This document shows, piece after piece, positions 43,990 through 54,455 of a stretch of 64,000 nucleotides of DNA; the stretch's first letter is position 1, and the number at the start of each line of letters is the position of its first letter. The stretch spans positions 974,877-1,038,876 of the forward strand of contig OX243816.1 in assembly GCA_945859605.1 (NCBI GenBank), read 5' to 3'. Under the pieces are notes generated by a model that saw nothing but the letters and a program-made list of their open reading frames with translations, ran no database searches and was not told the origin of the DNA. Source of the DNA: Lumbricus rubellus (lineage: Eukaryota > Annelida > Clitellata > Crassiclitellata > Lumbricidae). The position numbers were made by a program, and so were the translations under genes.

Positions 43990-45016
43990 CAGGGTGGCGC
44001 AGAAAAAACCGGACTATTTGTAATGATTGCCTTAAACTATCATTAGACTGCAGAAATGCCACACAAAAATGGCGTTGGTTTGGCATTTAATATAGCCTAA
44101 CATTGAATGCACTGTGAAATTTCAGAGTTTTCTGAATGCGTAAGAAATTTAAGTCAAAGTGATGTCCTCCGTTTGCTGCGATAACCAATGATAATCGCTT
44201 GCGAAACTGTCCAATAACCCGGTTGATAGTGTCCTCGCTGATTTCGTCCCAGCATGCGGTCAGAACTTCTTTCAAATGTTCAATATCTCGAATTCTCTGC
44301 CTGTAGACAAGCTGCTGAAGCATTCCCCAGATCGAATAGTCTACGGGATTCAAGTCCGGACTGTTCGGTGGCCAATTTTCTGGTTCAATAAAGTCTGGAA
44401 CGTGAGCAGTGAGAAAAGCAGCTGTTTTTCATGAACGATGAGCAGGTGCTCCATCCTGTTGGAAAGTGAAATTGTCACCAGAGTGAGCTATAATGTCTGG
44501 CAGTTATACGCTGAACAGTTCTACGAGATATAGCCTACCAGTTTGACGTTCAATTTCTCTCGGAGATTTGCTTGTTCCCGGTTGGTCTTCTTGACTTGAA
44601 ATCAGTTCCTCGACCTTCGCTACGTTATCAGCCGTACGAACCGATCGCGGTCGACCGCTACCCTGCTTTCTTTTAGTGTCGCCAGTTTCGTCGATTTTTT
44701 TAATCAAATCATTCAACGTACTTCGCTTCCATTGTCGTTGTGGGAATTCTCTAACCATTCGAAGCGAACCCCATCCTTTTTCGAGTCTTAACGCACGAAT
44801 TAACGATTTATCATCAATTGTCAGCAGACGCTTCGCCATGACGGTACAAAGAATAGTTAACGCCATAGAATACTTGATGTCAGTTTTATTTTATGTAGCG
44901 CTCTCATTTTTCTGTGTCATTTCTGTCTAATGATAGTTTTAAAGTGATAATTACTTTGGTTATTCAAGCGATGCAATTGCAAAAACTAATAGTCCGGTTT
45001 TTTCTGCGCCACCCTG
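43990..45016 (-). mobile_element. mariner-family (DD37D) transposon, internally deleted
   Basis: A 1027-bp element flanked by TA on both sides (43988-43989, 45017-45018). The TIRs are identical over 29 bp, beginning CAGGGTGGCGCAGAAAAAAC. It contains both ends of a transposase gene on the minus strand but lacks the middle. It is inserted in the CR1/L2 relic described above. Confidence 0.92.
44110..44866 (-). pseudogene. mariner-like transposase, internally deleted
   Basis: The N-terminal part (44866-44530) is a paired-like helix-turn-helix DNA-binding region with LTIDDKSLIRALRLEKGWGS, a GSGRPRSVRT linker (GRPR/GRPK-like) and SSQEDQPGTSKSPREIERQTG. After a deletion the catalytic end follows: FTFQQDGAPAHRS with the second Asp, a stop codon just after it, then ENWPPNSPDLNPVDYSIWG with the last Asp. 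The spacing of 37 residues gives DD37D, typical of maT-type mariners. The first catalytic Asp region is missing. It could not be active. Confidence 0.88.
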
Positions 45017-45290
45017 TACATTCATGACTGAACAATTTCACTGGCTTCCATTCTCGACCCGCATACAATTTAAAGTCCTAATTTTGGTTCTTTAGTCTCA
45101 ATTGAGTCTTGCTCCGACGTCCCTTTCTGATCAGATACTTCGCCCCATTTCGGCCAATTCTCGCTGCGTCCTCTTACGTCCTCCGATCGGCTTGACCTCT
45201 AAATAATAATAACTTTGTTCCTCATGTCAGGACTACAGTTATGGCTCAATCCAGAACATTTGCCTGCATTGGAACCATAATTATTGCGTA

Positions 45291-46090
45291 ATAATTACAA
45301 CCCCTATTTCGACAACATCAATTATAATCTACATGTAGATCAGTACTTTCTGTGTTTTACAGCTAATTTCTTAGCCAATAACTAGAATACGATGCAGCTT
45401 AATACGATTTAATATTATAAAATAGAAATTAGGCCTATTATACTGGTAATGCTGAGAGCAATCGGCACAGACACCTCGATATTGTAATAGAACAATTTAT
45501 ATAAATGAAGGTCACTACACGCATATCTGATCGGTGAGGCGTACCATAATAGCATCGTCGCTGCATGTATTTGACTAGTTCTGAAGAGAATTGAGAATTA
45601 AGTTTTGCATATAAGAATATGATAGAATGTTAGAACTGTGTTAGATTGGCTGAAACGAGAGATGAGATGGATATAAAGATGAAGATTAAGGTCAGAAGAT
45701 TAGATTATAGATTGCAATCAACTGCAGAAGACATTACCATAGATTCTCTGCAGTTCATTCCAATGAATAATGCTTGAGTCTCTAACGACAATTTATAGAG
45801 ATGATTTTTGTAGCGCTGTTTTATGACGCCCAGCGGGTTGGCATACTTCTGTCTGTTCATAAGAGCTCTCACAGTGACCCTCCATGCGACTCTCGGAGCA
45901 ATAGAATTTTCAATATTGCAATCGACGTGGATATATTTCATTCCCGATGGAAAAGAATTAGGGAAGATTTCGATTCTTTCCTTCAAATTAGTTGCCTCTT
46001 TTTAGAACAGACAAACGTCCACTGGCTGAGGCATATGCATGACGCGGAAGCAAGTAATGTTAACCCTTTCAGCTTTTGAAAGCGAGTTAA
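45291..46090. other. no intact gene; SINE-like fragment around 45795-45900
   Basis: GAGATGATTTTTGTAGCGC followed by GGTTGGCATACTTCTGTCTG and TTCATAAGAGC recurs in diverged form at 57550-57630, so this is another dispersed repeat. CTACATGTAG occurs at 45329-45338 and TAGGCCTA at 45430-45437. Confidence 0.5.
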
Positions 46091-46229
46091 TGATCTCACA
46101 AAAGGGAGAGACAGGGGAGAACAAGATGGTGTTCCATCTTCAGAAGAATTTAACTCCCATTATGCCAAGATATCGATTGACGATGGATACAGAGCCAGCT
46201 AAGAAGTCATCAGCGGCATTTAAGCGGCA

Positions 46230-46545
46230 GTTCACAAACGAACAAAGGGTCTTTTACATTCTCAACCGGCTGCATCATACAGCCGATGGTGCCGATCATC
46301 TCCTTGCGTAGTTTCTTCTCAGACTGTCTGCCCAAGTATAATACTCTGGAGTCCTTGTACACCTCATCAACCTCTCTGTGCGCACCTCAAACATCGTATT
46401 GACCCAGTGGAAAATTGCAATCGTTCGTCCAGTGCCGAAAGTCAATCAACCTCAAACCCCACCTGATTATTATAAACTCATCCCCATTGTATCGATTTTC
46501 TCCAGGTTTTAATGGCGCTCATTGTGGATTTTACTGCTATGCACT
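46230..46545 (+). pseudogene. LINE reverse transcriptase relic (N-terminal RT region)
   Basis: A single plus frame with two stop codons reads LHHTADGADHLLA, then VHLINLSVRTSNIVLTQWK, then RPVPKVNQPQTPPDYYKLIP. This corresponds to the LPAWFL...SLS...VP..WK.A...PVPKV......DYRPIS region that opens the RT domain of Jockey/CR1-type LINEs. It is a short decayed fragment and the family differs from the I-clade copies nearby. Confidence 0.75.
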
Positions 46546-47584
46546 GGAAGTCCGAGCCGAATTCGCCAAGAAAATGTCATCTACATGTAGCATGATAAAT
46601 AGTCATAAAAGAGGTGTCCAAATTTCAGTCGTTTACGTTAATTAACAGCGTCAGGTGGTGCTATAATAATCGTCTTGCTGGACAAAGCAGAAGGTCGACG
46701 CTGTTTGCTATCTTTATAACGAAAATTAATGACGTCGTCATGCAGTCGCGAAATAATTATTGTGCTAATCTAGAGGTCGTCAAACCTTTTTTTCGTCGAA
46801 CCTTTGTTCTCAAACCTATGCAAGGACATAAAATAAGTGATTACTCGTGATCATGTTTAACGACACTATGTTGCAGTGGTCACGATATATATAATGACCT
46901 CAAAATGTTCTTGATTCCATCCATGTTTTCCATAATTAATTTTTAAATGGCTAGCTGAAACTTTAATTCACTGTTAATTAATCCATGAAATTTTCCAAAT
47001 GCCCGTTCTAAAGAAAGTTAAGGACGACGGTAAATAAATTTTCTTAAGTAAATAAATAGTCATTTATATTATGATACTGCGTTTTTAAACAGCGATTCAC
47101 AATTGAATAATGCTCATGAAAATGTTGTCGTGCAGTGTATTATTACACCTAGTGAGCACAAACAACGCAATGAAGGTGGCGTGATAGGAAGTAGTAAAAA
47201 CAATGTTGCGATCTGCCTAGACACCTCCTTAACGTTTCTAAATGGTGCTATATAAAGTCAGCATGAACGCCACTTTCAGTTGAACGCTCTTGTAGGATTG
47301 ATAGCGTTAATGAAATCAAGTAACACACCATCTGAGTCTGGACGGATGAACAAAAGACAAACAGACAGACACGCATATTGACGGCCAGACAACTAGATAT
47401 CAATATGGACGTGTAGACAGACTGATAGACGGGCGAATGGAGGACAGATAAATAGATATATCGACAGCTGCGACATACCAGTGACATAGGCTACGCAATC
47501 AAAATGTTAAGTGAAATGTGTCTTTTTCTTTGGTAAGCTTATTCAATAGCAGTGCTATATAAATTAAAGAGTAAAATATCAATG
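46546..47584. other. no gene seen
   Basis: AT-rich. Contains CTACATGTAG (46581-46590), AAAAGAGGTGTCCAAAT (46607), AGACACCTCCTTAA (47219), a GGTGCTATATAAAG tail-like word (47243) and degenerate GACA words at 47340-47460. Confidence 0.5.
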
Positions 47585-47745
47585 CAATGATATCTTGGCA
47601 CATGATTGACCATCGTGGTGTTAGGTCGAGAGTTCGAATCCAAACCCGGCAAAATCAATATCTGGAGATCGCTCATTTAGTTTAAATGCTTGACGCAAAT
47701 TTTGTGCTTTAGTTTAACCTGTTGACTTGGTCGCCGTCAACACCG
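47585..47745 (+). repeat. SINE-like fragment with tRNA B box
   Basis: GTCGAGAGTTCGAATCCAAA at 47625-47645 is a B-box-like word. The same block with downstream ATATCTGGA...GACATTTA-type text appears at 57935-58060. It ends near the target duplication of LINE copy B. Confidence 0.5.
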
Positions 47746-48299
47746 ACGAATACCAACATTATTATTATTCAACAGTTTAACGACATCTTATAGCTACAAA
47801 GGCTGTTGACGTCTTTAAAGTTACGGTATCAATATATTTCAGTTCACTGTTGTTTAAATGTTCCGCAGTTTCTGTCTTTATTGTCTATCTGTTTTCTTTT
47901 CATTGTTCTTTTCTGGAATTTGTATGATGATCTATGTCCATGGCGACAGTGTTCATAAGGTGGTTGCTGTAGATCCTCTTTGATGCATTGGTCATTATTT
48001 AGTGTCACTATTTACCATGCATGCATATATTTAACTATACATTCATTTCCTGATTTTTATTTTATTTATTTTTAATTAATACATATATAAGCAAATAGAT
48101 TAGATATTAAACATTTATATGAAAATCAAATCATTCAGCCATCATCTATAAGCTTAACAATAATAGCAAAAATCATTTTATTCAATGCCTATTTAATCTA
48201 TTACAGAATTAGTTAACACAGACACATACACACAAACACATACACACACACAAACACACAACAAATACAACTAAAATTATAATTCATATGCAATACTTC

Positions 48300-51200
48300 T
48301 TACATAATTTTTCCATTAGTTATGGTCATAAGTATATTATAAGCTTCAAGATAAATATCTTGATTAGAGAATATATTTTTAACAGTACATTCCACTTTTT
48401 TCTCTACACATTTTTTAAGCAGTAGGATTGAAATGTCATTCTTTTTACAAGCAAACAGCACATGTTCGATTGTTTCAGGCACTTGGCATTTAGAACAAAG
48501 GTCTGTTTGGCTTTTACCTATCACTTTCAACCAGGAGTTAGTAAGGACATGCCCCATTCTAAGTCTGGTAATTTGAACTTCTCTTTTTCTTATGGAGTCC
48601 ATAAATTTTATATCAGTTGATACCAAAGGTTGGATCGATTTATAAAAACGCCCTTTTCGTTCATTGTCGTATTCAATTTGCCATAAATTAATAACATATT
48701 TTTTAATTAACGAATAGATTTCCTTTAATTCCAAATAATTTGTTGAATTGACCTCCTCTAATTCTTGCCCTTTCTTTGCTAGGGTGTCTGCCATTTCATT
48801 TCCAGATAATCCAATATGACTAGGGATCCATGCTATGATTATACTGCTGCTTTTAAGTTTATTAACATTATCTATAAATTCCAGAAATAAATTAGGCCGT
48901 GAACAAGACTTGTTTTCTTTTATAGATGTGGCCACACTTAATGAATCAGTATATATAATATACTTATTTGCATTTGCAGTTTCATTCACATTTTCATTTT
49001 GGATAATCCATTTTGTCGCTTCAATAATGGCCGTTAATTCAGCAGAATAAATTGAGGAGTTATCTGCTATCCTATAAACGTTGTGAGAATTCATGGAGGG
49101 TACATAGAAAGCTGCAGAAACGATATTTTCAATTTTAGAGCCATCTGTATAGATTGATGTGCGATCAACATATTTATCAATTAATCTTAATGATAGTGAT
49201 GACATAATGTTAGGAGAGTCCTTCTTTTTGTTTATATGTTTTTTCAAGGACAGATCGACTTTAGTGGTTCTGTTAAACCATGGAGCGGTTGACTGAAAAG
49301 TTGGCGATTTAAATGATTCGGATATAATTGAAAAGAAATGTTCAGTTCTTTTAAAAATAGAATTTTGTTTCACAGAAGATGCACAATAGTAATTTGACCA
49401 GTGATCTCGCATAGTTTCTGCTGCTGGATGATCATTTGAACCTAATATTTTTGATCCAAACTTGATTGAGTTACTCAATCGACGTAGGTGGAGGGGCACC
49501 TCTCCACACTCATTCTGGAGGGCCATTACAGGGGTGCCTTTAGCTGTTCCACAAGCCAACCGCAAAGCCTCAGATTGTACATTTTGCAGCCTTTTCAATT
49601 GTGTATCACTAGCTGTAGCATATGCCACGTCTCCATAGTCAAGGACTGACCTCACAAGTGCTCTATAGATGGAGAGTAGTGCCCGCTTTGAGGCTCCCCA
49701 TTTATACCCTGACACAGCCCTCATTACATTTATTCTCTTTTTACATTTGATTACAATGTAATCAATATGGGGCTTCCAGTTCAATTTAGAATCAAAAATG
49801 ACTCCCAAGAACTTGGCAGTATTTTCAATTTTTATATCCTTATTATTAAGGGTAATGTGCAGCTTTTGTAATGTTTTTCTTTTGGTAAATAGTACACCCG
49901 TGGTTTTATTTACAGATATTTTGAAACCATTTTCATTGCACCAATCATCTATTTTAATTATGGCATTTTGGATTTTATTTTGAAGCAATTTCAAATCTCG
50001 ATTTGCATAAAAAATAGCACTATCATCTGCAAATAAAGACAGTCCTACATTTTCCAATCCAGGATCCAGATCATTGATCATTATTAAAAACAATAATGGT
50101 GAGATGACGGAACCCTGCGGCGTTCCATTTTCTTGTGAGAATATATCAGATAATTCTATTCCAACTTTGACTTGAAAAGTTCTGTTGGTTAAGAATTTAG
50201 AAATCCAATCAAAAGTATTTCCTGTTATTCCAATTTTTCGTAATTTTTCTAACAAAGTTGGAACGTGCAGCATATCATATGCTTTTTCAAAATCTATAAA
50301 CACAGCCAAAACATTTTGTTTATTTTTAAGTTTTTTATGGATATAATCTTGAAGCCTTAGAACTTGATCTATTGTGTTTTTATGCTTTCTAAAACCAGTT
50401 TGATACGGAGTGAGAAGTTTATTTGCTTCCAAAAACCACTGTAACCGATTTGTTATCATTTTTTCCATTATTTTGCACAGAGTTGGTGTAAGTGAGATAG
50501 GTCTATAAGATTCAGGAGCTGTAGTATCTTTATTAGGTTTAAGAATAGGTAAAATTATTGCATGATTCCATTCCCTCGGGAGTATGCCTGTTGTCCAAAC
50601 TTTATTGTAAAAGGTTAACAACACTTTTAGAACACTTTTATGGAGGTGCTTAATAAGATCATAAGGGATACGATCCTCCCCTGGAGATTTGTTATTTTTT
50701 GATGAGTCTATGGCATCTTGAAGTTCTCGAATAGTGAAGGCCATATTTAAATCCAATGCGCCATTACTACAATAATTTGGGAGAATTTCATTTTCATCGT
50801 TTTTGTTTCGTAAATAATATAAGAATTTGTCCGTATAATTAGAGCTACTACTGGCACAGGAGTAATTTTTTCCTAAAACATTAGCTTTCTGCAAGTTTGA
50901 TTCAGCTTTCGTGCCTTGATATTGTAGGGTAGGAATGGATATTGCAGATGTCACGCCTTCCATTCTCCTTGCCATATTCCATATAGATGATAATTTTGAT
51001 TGGTTATTTAATTCACCACAATAGGTTTCCCAGCTAACTCTTGCTTCATCTGCAATCACTCTTTTTGATACTGCATTTTGTCTTTTAAATTCTACATAAT
51101 CATCTAAATTTCGTGAATTATTCATCTTATTACGAATTCTATTTCTCTCATATATTGCTTTATCACACTTCTCATTCCAAAATGGCAATGGTTTATGTCT

Positions 51201-51680
51201 TTTATTTTTATTTTTCACATACCTTTTCACTGGAATTACATTATTAGCTAATGCGGAAAGAGCTGCTGTTAAATTTAAGAAGCATTTATTTGAATCATCA
51301 TCCAACAGATTGTCTGTAATATAAGATTTACTTTCACTTTTAAATTTTTTCCAATCTGCTTTTTTAAAATTCCAGGCATGCATTCCCATATTATCTTCAA
51401 GAGTTATAATTTCATTGACTTTTGTAATTCCAAGAAGGTGATCTGATCCTAGCGATGTGTTTTCAACAAAATGGGAACAATTTAAAGCCAGATCTGGTGA
51501 TGTGATCGCTAAATCAATAACAGAATTAATATCTGATTGATTGGAGGTTATATGGGTAGCTTTTCCAGTGTTTAATATCGTTAGATTTTTATCTGTTATA
51601 ACAGTTTCTAAAATTCTACCATTTGTATTGTTTTTACTGCTTCCCCAACTTTCATTATCAATCGTGTTTTTAAACGTAGA
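48300..51680 (-). CDS. I-clade LINE ORF2: endonuclease end, RT, RNase H
   Basis: The frame is open from the inversion joint to the stop at 48300; the first in-frame Met is at 51389, giving 1029 residues. Before that Met lies the end of an AP-type endonuclease (NESWGSSKNNTNGR and the TSLGSDHLLG motif). Counting from the Met: RT with FIDFEKAYD (364-372), GTPQGSVISP (422-431) and the catalytic pair in FADDSA (453-458). An RNase H1 domain follows with Asp749, Glu784, Asp815, His858 and Asp868. Near the C terminus is CSKCQVPETIEHVLFAC, the C-x2-C-x7-H-x4-C finger of I/Jockey/R1 proteins. RNase H plus a TAA-type tail points to the I clade. All catalytic residues I can check are kept, so it is a recent copy although it lacks its own start. 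Confidence 0.92.
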   Translation of the reverse strand, partial: STFKNTIDNESWGSSKNNTNGRILETVITDKNLTILNTGKATHITSNQSDINSVIDLAITSPDLALNCSHFVENTSLGSDHLLGITKVNEIITLEDNMGMHAWNFKKADWKKFKSESKSYITDNLLDDDSNKCFLNLTAALSALANNVIPVKRYVKNKNKRHKPLPFWNEKCDKAIYERNRIRNKMNNSRNLDDYVEFKRQNAVSKRVIADEARVSWETYCGELNNQSKLSSIWNMARRMEGVTSAISIPTLQYQGTKAESNLQKANVLGKNYSCASSSSNYTDKFLYYLRNKNDENEILPNYCSNGALDLNMAFTIRELQDAIDSSKNNKSPGEDRIPYDLIKHLHKSVLKVLLTFYNKVWTTGILPREWNHAIILPILKPNKDTTAPESYRPISLTPTLCKIMEKMITNRLQWFLEANKLLTPYQTGFRKHKNTIDQVLRLQDYIHKKLKNKQNVLAVFIDFEKAYDMLHVPTLLEKLRKIGITGNTFDWISKFLTNRTFQVKVGIELSDIFSQENGTPQGSVISPLLFLIMINDLDPGLENVGLSLFADDSAIFYANRDLKLLQNKIQNAIIKIDDWCNENGFKISVNKTTGVLFTKRKTLQKLHITLNNKDIKIENTAKFLGVIFDSKLNWKPHIDYIVIKCKKRINVMRAVSGYKWGASKRALLSIYRALVRSVLDYGDVAYATASDTQLKRLQNVQSEALRLACGTAKGTPVMALQNECGEVPLHLRRLSNSIKFGSKILGSNDHPAAETMRDHWSNYYCASSVKQNSIFKRTEHFFSIISESFKSPTFQSTAPWFNRTTKVDLSLKKHINKKKDSPNIMSSLSLRLIDKYVDRTSIYTDGSKIENIVSAAFYVPSMNSHNVYRIADNSSIYSAELTAIIEATKWIIQNENVNETANANKYIIYTDSLSVATSIKENKSCSRPNLFLEFIDNVNKLKSSSIIIAWIPSHIGLSGNEMADTLAKKGQELEEVNSTNYLELKEIYSLIKKYVINLWQIEYDNERKGRFYKSIQPLVSTDIKFMDSIRKREVQITRLRMGHVLTNSWLKVIGKSQTDLCSKCQVPETIEHVLFACKKNDISILLLKKCVEKKVECTVKNIFSNQDIYLEAYNILMTITNGKIM

Positions 51681-51689
51681 GGACTTGTA

Positions 51690-52872
51690 GTGGAGAATTC
51701 TTCATACAAGAGCTTTCCCAGTGACTTTGCACTAGATAGTCAAGATCGAAAACATAATGTTTCCTCAGAGAAACAAAACCAAATCAATGAAATGATGACC
51801 CGAACCATTTATCTGAAAAGTGGAAAACGTGAATTGGTTAATTTCTTCAAAACCAAACCTTTTCAGCTAAAAAAAGAGATATGTCAAGTGGTTGGTGACG
51901 AAGTGGAAAGAATACAAATGGCAGGGGATGGATTGAGAATTCTGACTCGCACAGTAGCTCAAAGAAATAAATTACTGAACCTTACTGAGCTTGGAGGGAA
52001 ACCAATCACAGCTAGCCTCCCATTTGCTTTAACTAGGAAGAAAGAAGTTAAGACCAGTGCACCATTACAAGCTGTCATTTATGGTCTAAAAGAAAACCAG
52101 GAAAATCTTGACCAGATTGCCTTGTCCTTAGGTTTAAGGTCATTGAAACACATAGGAAACCCACAAACTAGCAATACTACATTGGTGAAATTCACTGATG
52201 AATCTGAAATTCCACCGCATATCATCATTGACGGTCGCTTCTTTAAAACTTGGCCTTTTGTTCCTAGACCAAAATAATCGTTGCAATAATTGCCAAGCTT
52301 TTGATCATACCACATTGCTTTGCAAAAAACCAACCATTTGCAGTAAATGTAGTGGGCTGCACAAATATTTGGATTGTCAAAATATGGATCAACCAAAATG
52401 TGCAAATTGCCATGGGTTACATAGTGCAGCCTACAAACAATGCACAAAGTATCAGGAAGCACAACAGCTTTTGAAAGAAAAGACTTATAAAATGCCTCTT
52501 TTTTCTGATGTTTTAAAAAGAGGATTACAGAAACCACTAGATGTTGAATTACAAGATCAAAATTCAAAACAAATGAATAAAATAAGCACTGATATAAATG
52601 AACCCAATTCATTAATGCAAACGAGCATTTCATCTGTTGAAGACCAAGCCACGAATGACTTATTGGATTCCAATAGAGATAGTTACAGGGCTGTGGTTAG
52701 ATACGACTCTCATGTAAGGTCTGAAAACCAGGCAATACCAGTGAGTAAGATGATTACTTTTGTTGATGGTATTTTAGTGATGCTTGATAAAAAGAATACT
52801 AGATCTGAAATTCGTTCTATGCTAATAGAATCAGCCAACCATCTTTTCAAGGGAAGAGTCTCCTTCTCTTGA
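51690..52872 (+). pseudogene. I-clade LINE ORF1 (gag-like, CCHC), inverted and frameshifted
   Basis: The inverted 5' part encodes a gag-like protein in two overlapping frames: 51690-52277 and 52198-52872. The first gives an RNA-binding region (TIYLKSGKRELVNFF; QAVIYGLKENQENLD). The second gives three zinc-knuckle-like Cys clusters (CNNCQAFDHTTLLC, CSKCSGLHKYLDC, CANCHGLHSAAYKQC). The frames should join near 52265-52280, just before the first knuckle, so one base has been gained or lost there. No ATG is certain at the 5' end because the element may be truncated at the joint. ORF1 proteins of this type bind the LINE RNA in the RNP. Confidence 0.85.
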
Positions 52873-52930
52873 AAAGGTCAATAAAACACTGAATGTAATT
52901 AAATAATAATTTAAATATATAAAAAAATTA

Positions 52931-53345
52931 ATGGACCTTGTTATATTGCAATGGAACGCAAGGGGACTACTTAGAAAAAAGGATCAATTAAAAAATTATC
53001 TAAGGCGTTGTATGTATTCACCTGATCTTATTTGCATACAAGAAACTTTTCTGAAAGAAAATAAAAGAAACCCTATTTTCGATGGATATAGTATGATAAG
53101 ACATGATCATAGAGATTTAAGTCAACGAGGTGGTTTGACTTTTCTAATTAAGGATGGGCTTAATTTCACAATTATTGAAAGTAAAGACATTCCTAATATT
53201 GAAAATCAATGTTTGGAAATTAATACTAATATGGGTCCCATTCAGATTGTTAACATATATATACCTCCTCCGGCTAAGATAAAATATGAAACTCTGAGCA
53301 AAATCTTCGAGAATAAAAGAACAATATTATTGTAGTTGGAGATCT
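52931..53345 (+). pseudogene. I-clade LINE ORF2 N-terminus (AP-endonuclease), inverted fragment
   Basis: Starts 58 bp after ORF1 ends. It reads MDLVILQWNARGL (the QWNARG opening of LINE endonucleases), then LICIQETFL (catalytic Glu in QET), then QIVNIYIPPP. The GDLN motif near 53340 is reached only after a one-base frame change, and the fragment stops at the target duplication. The following endonuclease residues (NESWGSS...GSDHL) lie on the other strand at 51390-51680, confirming that the element is broken and inverted inside this domain. Confidence 0.88.
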
Positions 53346-53379
53346 TAACGAATACCAACGTAGTGTCATAAAATTATAT

Positions 53380-53830
53380 GTAGCATGATGATTAAACTTA
53401 AAAGAGGTGTTCAAGAATCAACTATTTATGTTTGCACCGTAGCAGACGCTGTCGGATGGCGGGTGTAAGAACCCTGGACAAAGGAGGAGGAGGGAAAAGC
53501 AAGGCATATTCGTGACGAAACAGCGTCACTGCTAATACGATATTAAAACGCAAGCTTATAATGTGCATTATTCTGCGCTATTTTCTTCAGACAAAAAATC
53601 ACACATCAATGCAGCTATTCACATTATAATCCTCAAACAGACAGACATACAGACAGACAGACAGACAGACATACAGACAGACAGACAGACATGCAGACGA
53701 GCAGAAGGGAGACAGACAGACGGTTCACTAGACGGAGAGAGACGGGAGAAGAAACAAACAGATAGACGGATAGAAAAACAGTCAAATAGACACAAAGACG
53801 AACAAGCAAGCAGACTGAAAACATCATAAT
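53380..53830. repeat. dispersed repeat fragment, cassette and (GACA)n
   Basis: AAAAGAGGTGTTCAA at 53401. At 53520-53636 is the 3' half of the 43372 repeat. GACAGACA runs follow, interrupted at 53719-53750 by the exact cassette also present at 42795-42826. Confidence 0.75.
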
Positions 53831-54108
53831 CTTAATCCGAATGCTTTTGATGAGATCACTGCAAGATTGTGGTAACGATTAGATTAGATCAGATTAGATT
53901 AGATTAGACAGCAGCAGACAATCATCGTCTCCACGAGGACAATTTTATCTGAATAGCGTTTATCTCCTGACGAAAATCATTGAGATGGTTTTTTTATAGC
54001 GCAGTTAAACGGAGAAGACGTCGAGAGGGAATGCCTAGCCAATCGTGGCGCTCGCATGGAGCACAATGACCTCTCTTTGACCTCTGGGACTCCATGGGGA
54101 GCAACAGA

Positions 54109-54455
54109 ATATTTGATATTATATTTGATATTATATTTGATATTATATTTGATATTATATTTGATATTATATTTGATATTATATTTGATATTATATTTGA
54201 TATTATATTTGATATTATATTTGATATTATATTTGATATTATATTTGATATTATATTTGATATTATATTTGATATTATATTTGATATTATATTTGATATT
54301 ATATTTGATATTATATTTGATATTATATTTGATATTATATTTGATATTATATTTGATATTATATTTGATATTATATTTGATATTATATTTGATATTATAT
54401 TTGATATTATATTTGATATTATATTTGATATTATATTTGATATTATATTTGATAT
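54109..54455. repeat. 12-bp satellite, about 29 units
   Basis: The unit ATTTGATATTAT repeats essentially without variation. Because 12 is a multiple of 3 and the unit has no stop in several frames, both strands stay open for 130-190 codons (LILY, FDII and NIIS repeats). These are not genes. Confidence 0.98.

Larger units (their letters stand above)
43769..45290 (+). pseudogene. CR1/L2-type LINE relic, second half, split by a mariner
   Basis: From 43769 a decayed frame reads IRKSVTSSIFTSFVH and then MVRLSPLQSVLNAAA, matching IRRSVSSSIFTTLIH and VRLSPIQSVLNSAA of the LINE at 3935-5320. The text breaks exactly at the mariner (43990-45016) after RFSHIST. It resumes at 45019 with FHWLPFSTRIQFKVLI and ends with MAQSRTF-like words near 45240. 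The LINE is therefore older than the mariner insertion. Confidence 0.78.
47758..53347 (-). mobile_element. I-clade LINE, copy B, with inverted 5' part (twin-primed insertion)
   Basis: The 12-bp target duplication ACGAATACCAAC sits at 47746-47757 and 53348-53359. From 47758 to about 51680 the element runs on the minus strand: a TAA-type tail, 3' UTR, and ORF2 back to the end of the endonuclease. From about 51681 to 53347 the missing 5' part follows on the opposite strand: ORF1 and the N-terminal half of the endonuclease. One pair of target duplications around a 5'-inverted element is the hallmark of twin priming known from human L1. The join is near 51670-51690. Confidence 0.92.
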
